In this document: piece after piece, positions 45,875 to 55,184 of the stretch
Layout of the letters: the number at the start of each line of letters is the position of its first letter
Numbering within the stretch: position 1 is the first letter of the stretch
From: Planctomycetota bacterium
GTDB lineage: Bacteria; Planctomycetota; Planctomycetia; Gemmatales; Gemmataceae
Length of the DNA stretch: 63,645 nt
Direction: 5' to 3'
NCBI GenBank assembly: GCA_021413735.1
Contig: JAIOPV010000104.1
Span: 1 to 63,645 of the forward strand
Notes under the pieces: generated by a model
The model's database searches: none
What the model saw: only the letters and a program-made list of their open reading frames with translations
What the model was told of the DNA's origin: nothing
Translations under genes and position numbers: made by a program

Positions 45875-46273
45875 CCGGTCCAAGCCGACAAAATCTGCGA
45901 TTCGTGTTGTACCGCCTCGGACTTGAGTTCCGGTAACGGGCGGGCAATCGTGTGAAATCGACGCTCGACTGCGATCAACTCGAAGTCAGAGATTCGATGG
46001 GAAAGGCAATCAAGGATCGCGAGAACAGTCCCCTGGCGGTAAGGGGAAGTCATTGACATCCAAGACCGGCGGGTTCTCTGCGGATAGCACCGCGGAGGCT
46101 CAACTGGTGGCAACACAGACTCGACGACATTCAGTCAGAGTGTGCGTCCTGGTGGGTGGGCGGAGTGAGCAACCAAGGGGCGATCTGGCCGATCGTCAAT
46201 CATTTCTGCGAACGCAACTGGGCCTCCTGTATTCTCAAGCACTTGAAATTCAGTAACGGAGTGCCATAGCAAG
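45875..46273. other. Intergenic gap after the kinase gene
   Basis: This 399-base gap holds no gene I can support. A minus-strand stretch at about 45890-46070 reads in a protein-like way (QGTVLAILDCLSHRISDFEL) but runs on into the antisense of the kinase without a sensible stop, so it may be a decayed gene fragment. A 67-codon plus-strand frame at 46053-46256 lacks a ribosome site and protein character. Confidence 0.35.
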
Positions 46274-47788
46274 ATGTACGATCTGGGCAGGTGTCATATC
46301 GTTCCCAAAGGTGTTCTCCCAGCCATTGGGCAGGCCAAAACAAGCGGGAGTGCAACCGTGCCCCAGAATCTCACACCAGCCGACTTCGGCCGACTCCTGA
46401 CACGGGCCGTCGCCGCTCCACCCACCCTTCTGGCTGCCCTTGCCATCACCTATGTCGCCCAGGTCGCCTACCTGCTATCCGCAGCCCGGTGGGTCGATCA
46501 CACTGACCAGGTGATCGCTCGGGCCCAGAACGTTCGCGGGCTCCTCGTGGACGGCGAGACGGGGGCGCGGGGATACCTCATTACCGCAGACCCCGTGTTT
46601 CTCAAACCTTACCAACTCCAGGGAGAACAAAGTGGGGTGGCCTTCCAGGAGTTGATCGAGCTGGTGTCAGACAACCCGGTCCAGGCGAAGCGATTCCAGA
46701 CGCTCCGGGACGATCTGAGCGGTTGGCGGGGGAGGGCAGAGCAGGTCATCGCATTGCGACAGGCGGGGGGCGACTATCAGGCTGCGGTCGGCACCCTTGA
46801 GGGCAAGCGGCGAATGGACGCCATGCGGGAGCAAGTCGCCACCATCATCGGGGTTGAGGAACGCCTCCGGGATGAGCGGACGAGGACCGTCCGAGTGGCG
46901 ACCTGGGTCATCGTGGTCTTGAGCCTCGCATCGGCTGCGACGGTCGCAGCTGTCCTGGCACGCTCAACCCGCCAGCAACTGGTGAGGGTGGCGGCAACCT
47001 ACCAGCAGGCTCTGGACGGGGTGGAGGCACAGGCTAAATCGCTGCGTAAGGCCGTTTATCGCCTCGGGACTCTCCACGAGATTGATCGCACCATCCTTGA
47101 TGCGCACCCGATCCGAGAGGTGACTCGCTTGGCTCTCCACAGAATGTCGAACGGCGTCCCAAGCGAGAATGCTGTCGTGGTGGCACTCAGGTCTGACGGA
47201 GGCGTCAGTCAGGTGATTTCTCGCGACGACTCTCCACACGACGGCGACATCACTCGCGCCTTGGAGGAATCCCAACCTTCGGAATTCGTTGGACAGTGTG
47301 GAATCGAATCGACAGCAGACCTCTCTGCGGTCGCCGGGCAAAGCCATCTCCAAAAGAGACTCTCAGAGGCGGGACAGAGAAGTTGCGTGGTGGCTCCGGT
47401 CTCCATCGGGGAACGGAAGTTCGGCATGTTGATTCTGGCTGACACCCGCGTCTCGGCATTAACCGATGAGCACCGAGACGTTGCCGAAGAAGTGACGCGG
47501 CAGTTGGCCATTGCTTTTCAGCAGACCGAGTTGCGCGAGCAGATCCGCCTGCACGCTGAAGAACTTGAGCGGCGGGTGGATGAACGGACCCGCGAACTTC
47601 GTGAGGCCCTCGACAACGTGAAGCAACTCCAGGGGCTTCTTCCGATCTGCGCCTGGTGCAAGAAAGTCCGCAATGACCAGAACTACTGGCAGGACGTCGA
47701 GCACTACGTCGTCGCCCACACGAACGCGCGGTTCAGCCATGGAATCTGTCCGTCATGCTTCAAGACCAACGCCGAAGGTGATGAGTAG
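46274..47788 (+). CDS. CHASE3-GAF sensor protein with C-terminal CxxC...CxxC module
   Basis: This is a 504-residue membrane sensor. Helix 1 lies near 46-68. A CHASE3 domain follows (VRGLLVDGETGARGYLITAD), helix 2 near 204-225, then a GAF domain from about 265-410 (GTLHEIDRTILDAHPIREVT). A coiled coil (ELERRVDERTRELREALDNV) leads to a final domain at about 456-495: LLPICAWCKKVRNDQNYWQD with HTNARFSHGICPSCF, whose four cysteines look like a metal site. No kinase, GGDEF or methyl-acceptor output is present, so the final module is the presumed output. The start is uncertain; GTG 46359 is an alternative. Confidence 0.8.
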   Translation: MYDLGRCHIVPKGVLPAIGQAKTSGSATVPQNLTPADFGRLLTRAVAAPPTLLAALAITYVAQVAYLLSAARWVDHTDQVIARAQNVRGLLVDGETGARGYLITADPVFLKPYQLQGEQSGVAFQELIELVSDNPVQAKRFQTLRDDLSGWRGRAEQVIALRQAGGDYQAAVGTLEGKRRMDAMREQVATIIGVEERLRDERTRTVRVATWVIVVLSLASAATVAAVLARSTRQQLVRVAATYQQALDGVEAQAKSLRKAVYRLGTLHEIDRTILDAHPIREVTRLALHRMSNGVPSENAVVVALRSDGGVSQVISRDDSPHDGDITRALEESQPSEFVGQCGIESTADLSAVAGQSHLQKRLSEAGQRSCVVAPVSIGERKFGMLILADTRVSALTDEHRDVAEEVTRQLAIAFQQTELREQIRLHAEELERRVDERTRELREALDNVKQLQGLLPICAWCKKVRNDQNYWQDVEHYVVAHTNARFSHGICPSCFKTNAEGDE

Positions 47789-47859
47789 GGTTAGCGCTGC
47801 GGCAGGGACGCCGAGCGAACGGCAAAGTGGTTCGTTCACACGGAAGACGCGACGCCAGA

Positions 47860-49224
47860 TCACTTCGGAGTCGGTGGGTGCATCGCCCATTCCTCCGGCG
47901 TGACCGGTGCGCCGGGCCGAGCGCGCTGAACGCCGTCCACGATCACGCGATCTTCTGGCTTCAGACCCGCCATGATTGCGACCATCGACTTGACTGCTCG
48001 GCGAGCCGACGCGGGCGGACCCTTTTCCGGCGGCGGACCGGGATTCGGGTTCACGACAGCCCAACTCGGAGCCACGACACCGGGTTCCGTTTGCGGCGTC
48101 TTCCAGACCGATGGCCCGAGCGTCACGATACGTTTTTCGACGAGATTATTCGGCCCGACGATGTAGAGGAACCGCCCCTCTTGACCGGTCATCAGAGCGT
48201 CTTCCGGGATAACGAGCTGCGGTCGCGGCGGCCCCTTCGGCACCCGAACCTGAACGAACAGCCCAGGGAAGAAGACGCGGACCGGGGAAGACTGCCGGAA
48301 TGGGTTGTCGATCACGCCGCGAGCCCGAACCGTGCCCGTGCTAATGTTGATCTTCGCCTCGACATAGTCGATGTTTCCGGGATACCAGGTGGTGTCTGGG
48401 CCCGGGACGCGAACCGTGATTGGAATAGTTGCAGTCGGCGGACACGGCAAATGCAGCCTCTCCGCCTCCCGGAGGTAGTCCATCATGTCTTTTTCAGGCA
48501 GGTCGAAGTAAACGAACAGCTTGTCGCACCTGATGATGACGTTCAGCAGCGTGGGCTCGCTCTGGCCGACGAGGTTTCCTTCATCGACAATCGTGTGCCC
48601 GATCTGCCCGCTGATTTTGGCTCGCACGTCGGTGTAGCCGAGTTGAATCTCCGCGGTGTGGAGAGCCGCTTCCGCCGATTCGACTGCGGCGGCAGCCGCT
48701 TCTCGTGCAGCCTTGGAAGCTGCGAGTTGTGCCCGATTCACATCGACTGACGCTCGTGCTTTGTCGTAATCGGTCTTTGACCCGACCGACTTGTTCACCG
48801 CGTCCTCGACCCGCTTCAGGTCGGCATTCGCGAACTCGATCTGAGCTTCCCAGTTTTGGATGTCCGCGCCTGCCTTTGCAACATCGGCCTTCGCTTTCGC
48901 GACATCCGCTTTCGCTTTCGTCTGTGCGGTTAGATATTCGCGTTTGTCGATCTCGTAGAGGAGCGTGTCTTTCTCGATCTCCTTGCCGCCAGTGAAGTTT
49001 ACCTTCGTGAGAAATCCCTTCACGCGTGCACGCACTTCGACGGTTTCGATGGCGTCGAGGTGGCCGTTATACTCCCAGTAATCGCTGACTGGAGCCGTTC
49101 CGGGCTTCACGACTGTAACTGGTGGTGCCTTGGGTGCTGGTGGAGCTGTTTTGGGAACGCCACAGCCGACCACCACGATTGCAGCGAGAAGCCCCGCGAG
49201 TGCGGGAATGCGGTAGCGCGACAT
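47860..49224 (-). CDS. Periplasmic adaptor (membrane fusion) lipoprotein of an RND-type efflux system
   Basis: This is a 454-residue AcrA/HlyD-family protein. The lipobox IVVVGC places it as a lipoprotein. The lipoyl/barrel-sandwich part has VEVRARVKGFLTKVNFTGGK and later YTDVRAKISGQIGHTIVDEG. A long alanine-rich coiled-coil hairpin (AKADVAKAKADVAKAGADI) lies near residues 105-190. The C-terminal membrane-proximal domain includes PEDALMTGQEGRFLYIV. It would link an inner-membrane RND pump to an outer-membrane channel, but neither is adjacent; the TolC-like gene is 28 kb away. The ATG after a GAGGG site was preferred to the GTG six bases earlier. Confidence 0.88.
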   Translation of the reverse strand: MSRYRIPALAGLLAAIVVVGCGVPKTAPPAPKAPPVTVVKPGTAPVSDYWEYNGHLDAIETVEVRARVKGFLTKVNFTGGKEIEKDTLLYEIDKREYLTAQTKAKADVAKAKADVAKAGADIQNWEAQIEFANADLKRVEDAVNKSVGSKTDYDKARASVDVNRAQLAASKAAREAAAAAVESAEAALHTAEIQLGYTDVRAKISGQIGHTIVDEGNLVGQSEPTLLNVIIRCDKLFVYFDLPEKDMMDYLREAERLHLPCPPTATIPITVRVPGPDTTWYPGNIDYVEAKINISTGTVRARGVIDNPFRQSSPVRVFFPGLFVQVRVPKGPPRPQLVIPEDALMTGQEGRFLYIVGPNNLVEKRIVTLGPSVWKTPQTEPGVVAPSWAVVNPNPGPPPEKGPPASARRAVKSMVAIMAGLKPEDRVIVDGVQRARPGAPVTPEEWAMHPPTPK

Positions 49225-49321
49225 GGACACCCTCTGAACAGTTCAACGGGAAGCTCGGCATCCCGGCACGGGGCTGATACCTAACCAACACCCAAAGCTT
49301 ACAGGGAAGACGCGCGTGGGT

Positions 49322-50281
49322 TCAATGTGGGTCCGTTTGCGTGTCGAGTAACGCCGCGAGTGCCAAGGTTCCAAGACCGTAGAAGGTATATTCGACATCG
49401 GTACAGTCATCCCACAAACCGCCACGGAAGCCGCCAATCGGCCGCTCGCATTGCTCAGCGTAAGTACGCACGGCGGACCAGTCGAGGCGATCCGTCGCGC
49501 CGAGTTGATCGAGAGTCCAGCCACCGGTGAAAGTCGAAAGCAGATCGGCGGCGGGAATGCGGTCGTTCGCACGCATTCCCCCCTCGAACGGTGACGGCAA
49601 CGCCGCCAGGAAGTTCGCCGTGCCGATACGGGCTTCGTCGTCGAGCTCGCCCAGGATTTGCAGCAATCCGACTCCAGCAGCTGTGGGGTTCGTGCCGCTG
49701 CGTTTCATCGCGGAGATTTCGACATAGCCGCCATCGGGGCGGCGACGCGACTTCACAAACGCGGCGAGTTTCGCCGATTCTGGAATCGGGCGGTCGAGCA
49801 GTTGCAGGCATAGCACGACGAGGAAGCTGGTGTAGGTGCTGCCGTAAAGTGCGGCTGGCGTCTTGCCGTACCCGCCGTCGGGACTGCGGAACGTTTCCAG
49901 CGTTGCCGCGACGCGATCACGCCAATCGGGCGGCGCATCGGCGAGCACATCGGGACCGCCGCCAATCGGCACGAGATAACAGCTCACGACCAGCGAAAAG
50001 AAATCGACGACACCCGCGGAACCGAGCATCTTTGTGCGGAGGAAGCCAGCCGCCTTGCCGCACACGTCCGGATTGAGTGATTGCAGCACGGCCAGCGAAC
50101 GCAGCGCGAAGCCGGTGTAGTAGAGGTCTGAGCCACCCTCGCGACCCGAGAAACCGCCGTCGGGGTTTTGCTTATCGAGGATGTACGTCGCGTTGCGTTC
50201 GCGAACCTCGGCGGGCAACCGTTCGATACCGTCAAGCAGTCGGTTCGTGAGGCGAGTGAGGTATGGTTCGACTTCGGGCAC
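49322..50281 (-). CDS. Prenyltransferase/squalene-oxidase repeat protein (GGTase beta-like)
   Basis: This 319-residue protein has alpha-alpha barrel repeats like protein prenyltransferase beta subunits. Repeats read NPDGGFSGREGGSDLYYTGF, RSPDGGYGKTPAALYGSTYT, RRPDGGYVEIS and GGFRGGLWDDCTDVEYTFYG. In Rab GGTase the last block carries the zinc His (DPFHTLFG); here it reads DVEYTFYG, so that His is absent although WDDC keeps Asp and Cys. Prenyl transfer is therefore doubtful. The GTG start lies two bases after the thioesterase stop, with GGAG inside the previous gene, so the two are one unit. A longer upstream frame overlapping the thioesterase is not used. Confidence 0.7.
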   Translation of the reverse strand: MPEVEPYLTRLTNRLLDGIERLPAEVRERNATYILDKQNPDGGFSGREGGSDLYYTGFALRSLAVLQSLNPDVCGKAAGFLRTKMLGSAGVVDFFSLVVSCYLVPIGGGPDVLADAPPDWRDRVAATLETFRSPDGGYGKTPAALYGSTYTSFLVVLCLQLLDRPIPESAKLAAFVKSRRRPDGGYVEISAMKRSGTNPTAAGVGLLQILGELDDEARIGTANFLAALPSPFEGGMRANDRIPAADLLSTFTGGWTLDQLGATDRLDWSAVRTYAEQCERPIGGFRGGLWDDCTDVEYTFYGLGTLALAALLDTQTDPH

Positions 50282-50283
50282 GG

Positions 50284-50694
50284 TTACGACTCCAACTTTG
50301 CCCGGATGTCGGCGGGGATTTCGAGCGATTCGATTTTGTCCGGCGCACTCGTCCGGCAGAACACCGCCGTGACGCGACCGACAGCTAACAGTTCGCCGCG
50401 TTGATTCGTGAAATCGAAGCGATAGCTGACAGACTTTCGGCCGAGTTTTTCGATCGTCACGGCGATGGTCAGCACATCCTCGAAGAACGCAGGCTTCTGG
50501 TAATCGCAACTTGCGGAGACGCGAGGGAAACCGAGTTTCCCGTCGTGATCTCGCCAGTTCACGGTGAGGCCGCGTTCGCGAAGGAACGCGGTTTCGGCTG
50601 CTTCCATGAAGCGGAAGAAATTAGCAAAGTGCATGATGCCGGCCATGTCGGTGTCACCGAACTCGACGCGGCGTGTGGCTTGGAATGGCGTCAT
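50284..50694 (-). CDS. Acyl-CoA thioesterase, 4-hydroxybenzoyl-CoA thioesterase family
   Basis: This is a 136-residue single hot-dog protein. RRVEFGDTDMAGIMHFANFF holds the catalytic Asp typical of the YbgC/4HBT branch, followed by FMEAAETAFLRERGL. KPAFFEDVLTIAVTIEKLG and SVSYRFDF complete the fold. It hydrolyses an acyl-CoA thioester; the substrate is unknown. It is the first gene of a two-gene unit with the prenyltransferase-fold protein and is divergent from the alpha/beta hydrolase. Confidence 0.85.
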   Translation of the reverse strand: MTPFQATRRVEFGDTDMAGIMHFANFFRFMEAAETAFLRERGLTVNWRDHDGKLGFPRVSASCDYQKPAFFEDVLTIAVTIEKLGRKSVSYRFDFTNQRGELLAVGRVTAVFCRTSAPDKIESLEIPADIRAKLES

Positions 50695-50753
50695 AATTCC
50701 ATCTTACGTCTTGGGGTGCTGGCGGACTCGGCGTGAGTCGCTACGCTGTCCGC

Positions 50754-51602
50754 ATGATCGTCACGACCGAGGAATACCATTCCGCTTTCGTAGCCTTCCG
50801 AGCAAAGGCGGTTCGCGGCGTGCTGGACACGGGTCGTTACCGGATGCGTTACTTCGTTTGGGGCAGCGGGCCGCCGGTTGTGTTCGTTCATGGCATGGCC
50901 GATCACGCCAGCGCGTTCGTGATGTCCATGCATCGACTCGTTGAGCGCTTTACCTGCATCGCGTATGAGCTTCCGGATGGCCTCACGGATGGGGCATATC
51001 TCGCCCGCTACACATATCAGGATTACACAGCGGATCTGCTGGCATTACTCGATCATCTCAGCTTTCCTCGCGTTGCGGTCGTCGGCTCGTCGTTCGGCTC
51101 AACGATAATGCTGGCCAGTCTCGCCACCGCACCGGATCGGTTCACGCATGGTGTGAGCCAGAATGGATTCGCATACCGTCCGCTCACTCGCTGGCAACGG
51201 CAGCTCGCGCTCTCTGCGCGATTCTGGCCAGGCTGGTTTGCGGACTGGCCCGAAATCTATCGTTTTGTCACCTGGCAGGTTGAACGACCAACGCTCTCGA
51301 TTTTGCCCCCCGAAGTCGCACGGTTTTATCTGGCCAACGGTGGCCAAACACCAATCCGTGCTTCGGCGATTCGTTCCTTGCTGTTCGGTCGAACCGACCT
51401 CCGACCGTTGTTGCCGAGCATTTCGATACCCATGTTGCTCCTCACGGGCGACCACGATCCACTCGTGCCTCCCTCATGTGCGGCGGATCTTGAACGCGGG
51501 CTTCCCAATGTGCGGCGAGTCGAGTTCGTGAACTGCGGGCACCATCCGCAATACTCCCATCCAGGCCCGATGTCCGACGCGATAGCAACGTTCCTTGCGT
51601 AA
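50754..51602 (+). CDS. Alpha/beta hydrolase
   Basis: This is a 282-residue alpha/beta hydrolase. VVFVHGMADHASAF forms the oxyanion region. The nucleophile elbow is VVGSSFGSTI with Ser, the acid Asp is in LLTGDHDPLVPP, and the catalytic His in FVNCGHHPQYSHPG. No signal peptide is present. The substrate is not predictable. The ATG beginning MIVTTEE was chosen; GTG at 50733 adds seven residues, and neither has a strong ribosome site. Confidence 0.83.
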   Translation: MIVTTEEYHSAFVAFRAKAVRGVLDTGRYRMRYFVWGSGPPVVFVHGMADHASAFVMSMHRLVERFTCIAYELPDGLTDGAYLARYTYQDYTADLLALLDHLSFPRVAVVGSSFGSTIMLASLATAPDRFTHGVSQNGFAYRPLTRWQRQLALSARFWPGWFADWPEIYRFVTWQVERPTLSILPPEVARFYLANGGQTPIRASAIRSLLFGRTDLRPLLPSISIPMLLLTGDHDPLVPPSCAADLERGLPNVRRVEFVNCGHHPQYSHPGPMSDAIATFLA

Positions 51603-51708
51603 CTGCCAACATTCCCGCACGGCCACGGGTTCCTTACACTCCCATCAACACCCCGAACCTCCAACCGGGTCGGCGGATCATTTGAGACGCACCCACGCGA
51701 GGCAACAC

Positions 51709-53316
51709 ATGGCAAAGCTGCGGATCGGCCGGGAAATCCTGAAAAACGCCCTCGATCGGGCCGTCCTCTCCGAGAGCGAGAAGGCGACCATCGACAAGAT
51801 TCTCACCGCGACCGCTGCCAAGGGGCCGGTCAACACCGAAGTGTCGCAACTTCCGCAATCGTGTCTCAAAGCGCTCCTCGATGATTCACGCCTCACGCCA
51901 AATCAGCGTGCCGTGATCGTCATGTATGTCCATGGCATGAGCGGCAACGCCGGACCGCAGCGCGAATACGTCTACAACTCTGTCGTGGCGAACCCCGTCG
52001 AGTTCGGTTCCACGTTCGCCATGCTCGGCAGCAAAACGCCGAACGCCGAACTGTTCCTGAACGGTCGCTGGTACCCCATCACGCTGAATGTGCAGTTCTT
52101 AAACGACAACCGTGAGGGCAATCACCTCAGCAAAGGCGTGATGCTGCACGGCACGCTTTCGATGTGCGAAACGGCGTTCGGCTTCAGCCGCTACATCTAC
52201 CCGGATATGTTCCTCGACGACAGCGGGATGCAGCGTGAACTCACGGTTCTCCAGGTGCTGAATCACTTCGGTTACCGTGGCATTCAGGCTCAACCCGGCG
52301 AGTTCAACCTGAAGTTGCTGCGTGCCGAGCGCATGAGCCGGGAACGCGGGAAGCTCGTTCTCGTCGCGGGTCCCGTGGTTACGATCTCGAATCGCTGGCT
52401 TCCAGGCCCCGAGAGCCGGGCGCTCGGCACGAAGGAGATGCCCCGCAAGTGCGTCATCGAGGCGGAACTGGAAGTCGCGGAAGAACAACGCAATTACTAC
52501 GCCCCGTTCGGCGGCCAGCAAGAAGGCATGAGCCGGCTGCCGTTCGTGCGTGTGTTCAGCCTCGATACCAAGGGGTACGTTTACGCTGACGTTGACGACG
52601 TTCTGAGTTACGAGTTCGACACACAAGCCATGTCGAAGCTGCACTTGCCGCCCGACATGCTGCGGGTGTTGAGTCGCGTGTTTCTGACGCCGGTGGAAGG
52701 GCTCTTCGGCGACGTCATCAAGGGGAAGCACGGCGGCGTGGTGATTCTCGCGGCTGGCAATCCGGGTGTCGGCAAGACGCTCACTGCGGAGGTTTACGCC
52801 GAGCAAACCCAACGCCCATTATATGTGCTAGAGTTGGGTGAATTAGGCACGAACGTGCAGCAACTCGAAGAGAATCTGAACCGCGTGTTTGATCGCGTGG
52901 CTCGGTGGAATGCGGTCTTGCAATTCGACGAGTGCGAGATCTTCCTCGCCCAGCGGAACGACGACCTGGAACGCAGCGCAATCGTCGGCAGCTTCCTGCG
53001 ATTGCTCGACTACTACCAGGGAATTCTGTTCCTCACCACGAACCGGGCCGAGGTTCTCGACCACGCGGTTCGCAGTCGGGTGATGCTGAAGTTGTCGTAT
53101 CCCGATCTCGATCAGGATGCCCGCACGGTGATCTGGCAGACCATGCTTCTTGCGGCTGGCATGACGCTTGCAGAAGGAACAATTCATCAGCTTGCGGAGA
53201 CCGTGCTGAACGGTCGGCAGATCCGCAACCTGACGCGGTTGGCGAAGATCCTCCATCCGGGCGGTTCGGTGACGTTGGCCGAGATGCGGGATGTTCTCCG
53301 ATACGGCTGTGCGTAA
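51709..53316 (+). CDS. AAA ATPase with large unknown N-terminal region
   Basis: This is a 535-residue protein. The C-terminal AAA module has Walker A GNPGVGKT (350-357), Walker B VLQFDECEIF (about 403-412), and LDYYQGILFLTTNRAEVLDH leading to a sensor/arginine-finger segment. ECEIFLAQRNDDLERSAIVG followed by that LFLTTNR stretch resembles AAA proteins common in filamentous fungi more than FtsH or ClpX. Residues 1-300 are unrecognised; they include LNGRWYPITLNVQFLND and a block that appears beta-rich. It is cytoplasmic, and probably remodels a protein or nucleic acid partner. The ATG has a GAGG site; no partner gene is evident. Confidence 0.8.
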   Translation: MAKLRIGREILKNALDRAVLSESEKATIDKILTATAAKGPVNTEVSQLPQSCLKALLDDSRLTPNQRAVIVMYVHGMSGNAGPQREYVYNSVVANPVEFGSTFAMLGSKTPNAELFLNGRWYPITLNVQFLNDNREGNHLSKGVMLHGTLSMCETAFGFSRYIYPDMFLDDSGMQRELTVLQVLNHFGYRGIQAQPGEFNLKLLRAERMSRERGKLVLVAGPVVTISNRWLPGPESRALGTKEMPRKCVIEAELEVAEEQRNYYAPFGGQQEGMSRLPFVRVFSLDTKGYVYADVDDVLSYEFDTQAMSKLHLPPDMLRVLSRVFLTPVEGLFGDVIKGKHGGVVILAAGNPGVGKTLTAEVYAEQTQRPLYVLELGELGTNVQQLEENLNRVFDRVARWNAVLQFDECEIFLAQRNDDLERSAIVGSFLRLLDYYQGILFLTTNRAEVLDHAVRSRVMLKLSYPDLDQDARTVIWQTMLLAAGMTLAEGTIHQLAETVLNGRQIRNLTRLAKILHPGGSVTLAEMRDVLRYGCA

Positions 53317-53740
53317 CGAGTCAACAAGATTCCGTGTAATAATTGCCGCTCAGCGCGGCATACCAAATAGCCAACTGCGGGGGTTCGCCGTGTCCTCGAA
53401 AGTGATGTGAGCCGAGAATTCACGGATTGTCTCAAGTTCACGCGCAAACTCGATCACGACTGACCTTCATTTATTGAGTCGCCCACGGTACTAAGCCTCA
53501 AGAGTTATGAATCCAAGGAAGCAGGTCGGCTATCGAATAAGGTGTAAGGGGCAACGCAAGACGAACCTGAAACTTCGCTCGAGTGTCCGTTTAGCCCGCT
53601 AACTTTGGATAACTCAACTGAGGTGGACAACCCGATCTAGAAAATCCATGCTGCTGTGACATTCACGGACAGCGGGCGCTTCTAGAATGGGAATACAGGC
53701 GGGGTGCTCACGACCCCATCACCACACACCGGGAGCCACG
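53317..53740. other. Intergenic gap after the AAA ATPase gene
   Basis: This 424-base gap is AT-richer than the surroundings and has many stops in all frames. I see no RNA gene, repeat or convincing promoter in it. Confidence 0.4.
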
Positions 53741-54235
53741 ATGAGCAGCACGCCCAATCGCGCAACCAACCCGGCTGGGAAGCCGCGGAAAAAAGAGCTT
53801 GCACTCGATCTCACGACCGCACGACAGATGCTCCCGCTCGTGAAGAGCATCGTCTCCGATATCCTGAACTCTCGGCAGGTACTCAGTCGCCTGACGCCCG
53901 AACAAGAGCGGCTCGATCGACACCGCCGAGACCTCGTCTGGCAAGAACGCCAGCGTCGTTACCAGGTCACGGACGAAATTGCCGCCGTCGAAAAAACCTT
54001 GACTCACGCAGCAGGCGAGCTCGCTGGGTTGGGCGTGAACTTGGTTGACGAAGACGCCGGCGAAGTGGATTTCCCGACGAAGATCAACGGTCGGCCAGCC
54101 GCGTTCACCTGGAAATTCGGCGACACAGCCGTGGGGCATTGGCACTACCAAGGTGAAGACCAGCTTCGCCCGATCCCAAATGAGTGGGATCAATCGACGC
54201 CGGCCACGCCGATCCGATTCCGAGGCCAGCCGTAA
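53741..54235 (+). CDS. DUF2203 family protein
   Basis: This 164-residue soluble protein matches the DUF2203 layout. LDLTTARQMLPLVKSIVSDI starts the helical front, a charged helical stretch follows (RRDLVWQERQRRYQVTDEIA), and the closing block contains DAGEVDFPTKINGRPAAFTW and VGHWHYQGEDQLRPIP. The last part, with its conserved W-x-x-G-E and WH features, is what identifies the family. No function is known. The ATG has GGGAG upstream. A hairpin follows the gene. Confidence 0.75.
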   Translation: MSSTPNRATNPAGKPRKKELALDLTTARQMLPLVKSIVSDILNSRQVLSRLTPEQERLDRHRRDLVWQERQRRYQVTDEIAAVEKTLTHAAGELAGLGVNLVDEDAGEVDFPTKINGRPAAFTWKFGDTAVGHWHYQGEDQLRPIPNEWDQSTPATPIRFRGQP

Positions 54236-54267
54236 GAATTGGCACAATCGGTAAAACCCGAACAACA

Positions 54268-54298
54268 CACACGGGCGACCATCTTGGTCGCCCGTGTG
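54268..54298 (+). terminator. Perfect 13-bp hairpin after the DUF2203 gene
   Basis: CACACGGGCGACC at 54268-54280 pairs perfectly with 54286-54298 around the loop ATCTT, 32 bases after the stop. No T-run follows, but the position and stem strength fit a transcription terminator. Confidence 0.65.
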
Positions 54299-54353
54299 GC
54301 GTTGTGCCCGCTCTCATCAGTAGGATGATCGCATCACCCTCGGGAGAATAGTC

Positions 54354-55151
54354 ATGTTGCGCTTACTCGGCGTGTGCGTCTGCGTTTTCTCGTTCGGCAT
54401 CGTGTCTGCTGCGGATGAGCCGATCGTGCCAAAGGAGTCTGCGGCGCTCTTCAACGGCAAGAACCTCGACGGTCTGACGTCTTGGTTGAAGGAAACGAAA
54501 CGCGAAGACCCGAAGAAGGTGTTCCGCGTGACCGACGGGCAGATTCACATGACGGGCGACGACTTCGGGTATCTCGCCACGGAGAAACCGTACAAGGATT
54601 ACCGTGTGGTGGTGGAGTACAAGTGGGGCAAGAAGACCGACGGCGGGAAGTACGTTCGCAACTCGGGCATCCTGCTGCACGGCACTGGCCCGGATGGTTC
54701 AGCTTCGGGAACGTGGATGGCTTCGGTGGAGTGCCAACTCGCGCAGGGTTGCGTCGGCGATCTCATCACGATTCGCGGCAAGTACGAGAAGGGAACCACG
54801 ATTCCGGTTTCCCTCACCAGTGATGTGGTGATCGGCAAAGACAAGAAGCCGCGTTGGAGCGAGGGCGGCACGAAGACGGTTTTCACAGGTCGGCAACTGT
54901 GGTGGAACAAGCACCAGCCAAACTTCGAGGAATTGCTCGACACACGCGGCAAGGACGACTTGGATAGCCCACTCGGTGAGTTCACGAAGGTGGAATGCGT
55001 TTGCGACGGCAGCACGATCACGGTGATTGTGAATGGCACGACGGTGAACAAGGCTTACGACGTGACGCCAGCCGCAGGGAAGATTCTGTTGCAGTGCGAG
55101 GGCTTCGAAGTGTTCGTCCGCAAATTCGAGATTCACCCACTGAAGAAGTGA
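54354..55151 (+). CDS. Secreted DUF1080 (3-keto-disaccharide hydrolase-like) protein
   Basis: This is a 265-residue exported protein with a signal peptide (LLGVCVCVFSFGIVSAADE). SAALFNGKNLDGLTSWLKET, VFRVTDGQIHMTGDDFGYLA and YKDYRVVVEYKW are the concanavalin-like DUF1080 hallmarks, with KYVRNSGILLHGTGPDG and ASVECQLAQGCVGDLITIRG further on. The family hydrolyses 3-keto-glycosides and is highly expanded in planctomycetes. It probably acts on polysaccharide breakdown products in the periplasm. It appears monocistronic. Confidence 0.85.
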   Translation: MLRLLGVCVCVFSFGIVSAADEPIVPKESAALFNGKNLDGLTSWLKETKREDPKKVFRVTDGQIHMTGDDFGYLATEKPYKDYRVVVEYKWGKKTDGGKYVRNSGILLHGTGPDGSASGTWMASVECQLAQGCVGDLITIRGKYEKGTTIPVSLTSDVVIGKDKKPRWSEGGTKTVFTGRQLWWNKHQPNFEELLDTRGKDDLDSPLGEFTKVECVCDGSTITVIVNGTTVNKAYDVTPAAGKILLQCEGFEVFVRKFEIHPLKK

Positions 55152-55184
55152 CCGCTCGTTTAGCGGTCCCAACGGGGCAACCGG

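Noticed and set aside
46053..46256. 67-codon plus-strand frame in the gap after the WD40 kinase
   Set aside because: No ribosome site, no family and arginine-rich composition typical of chance frames.
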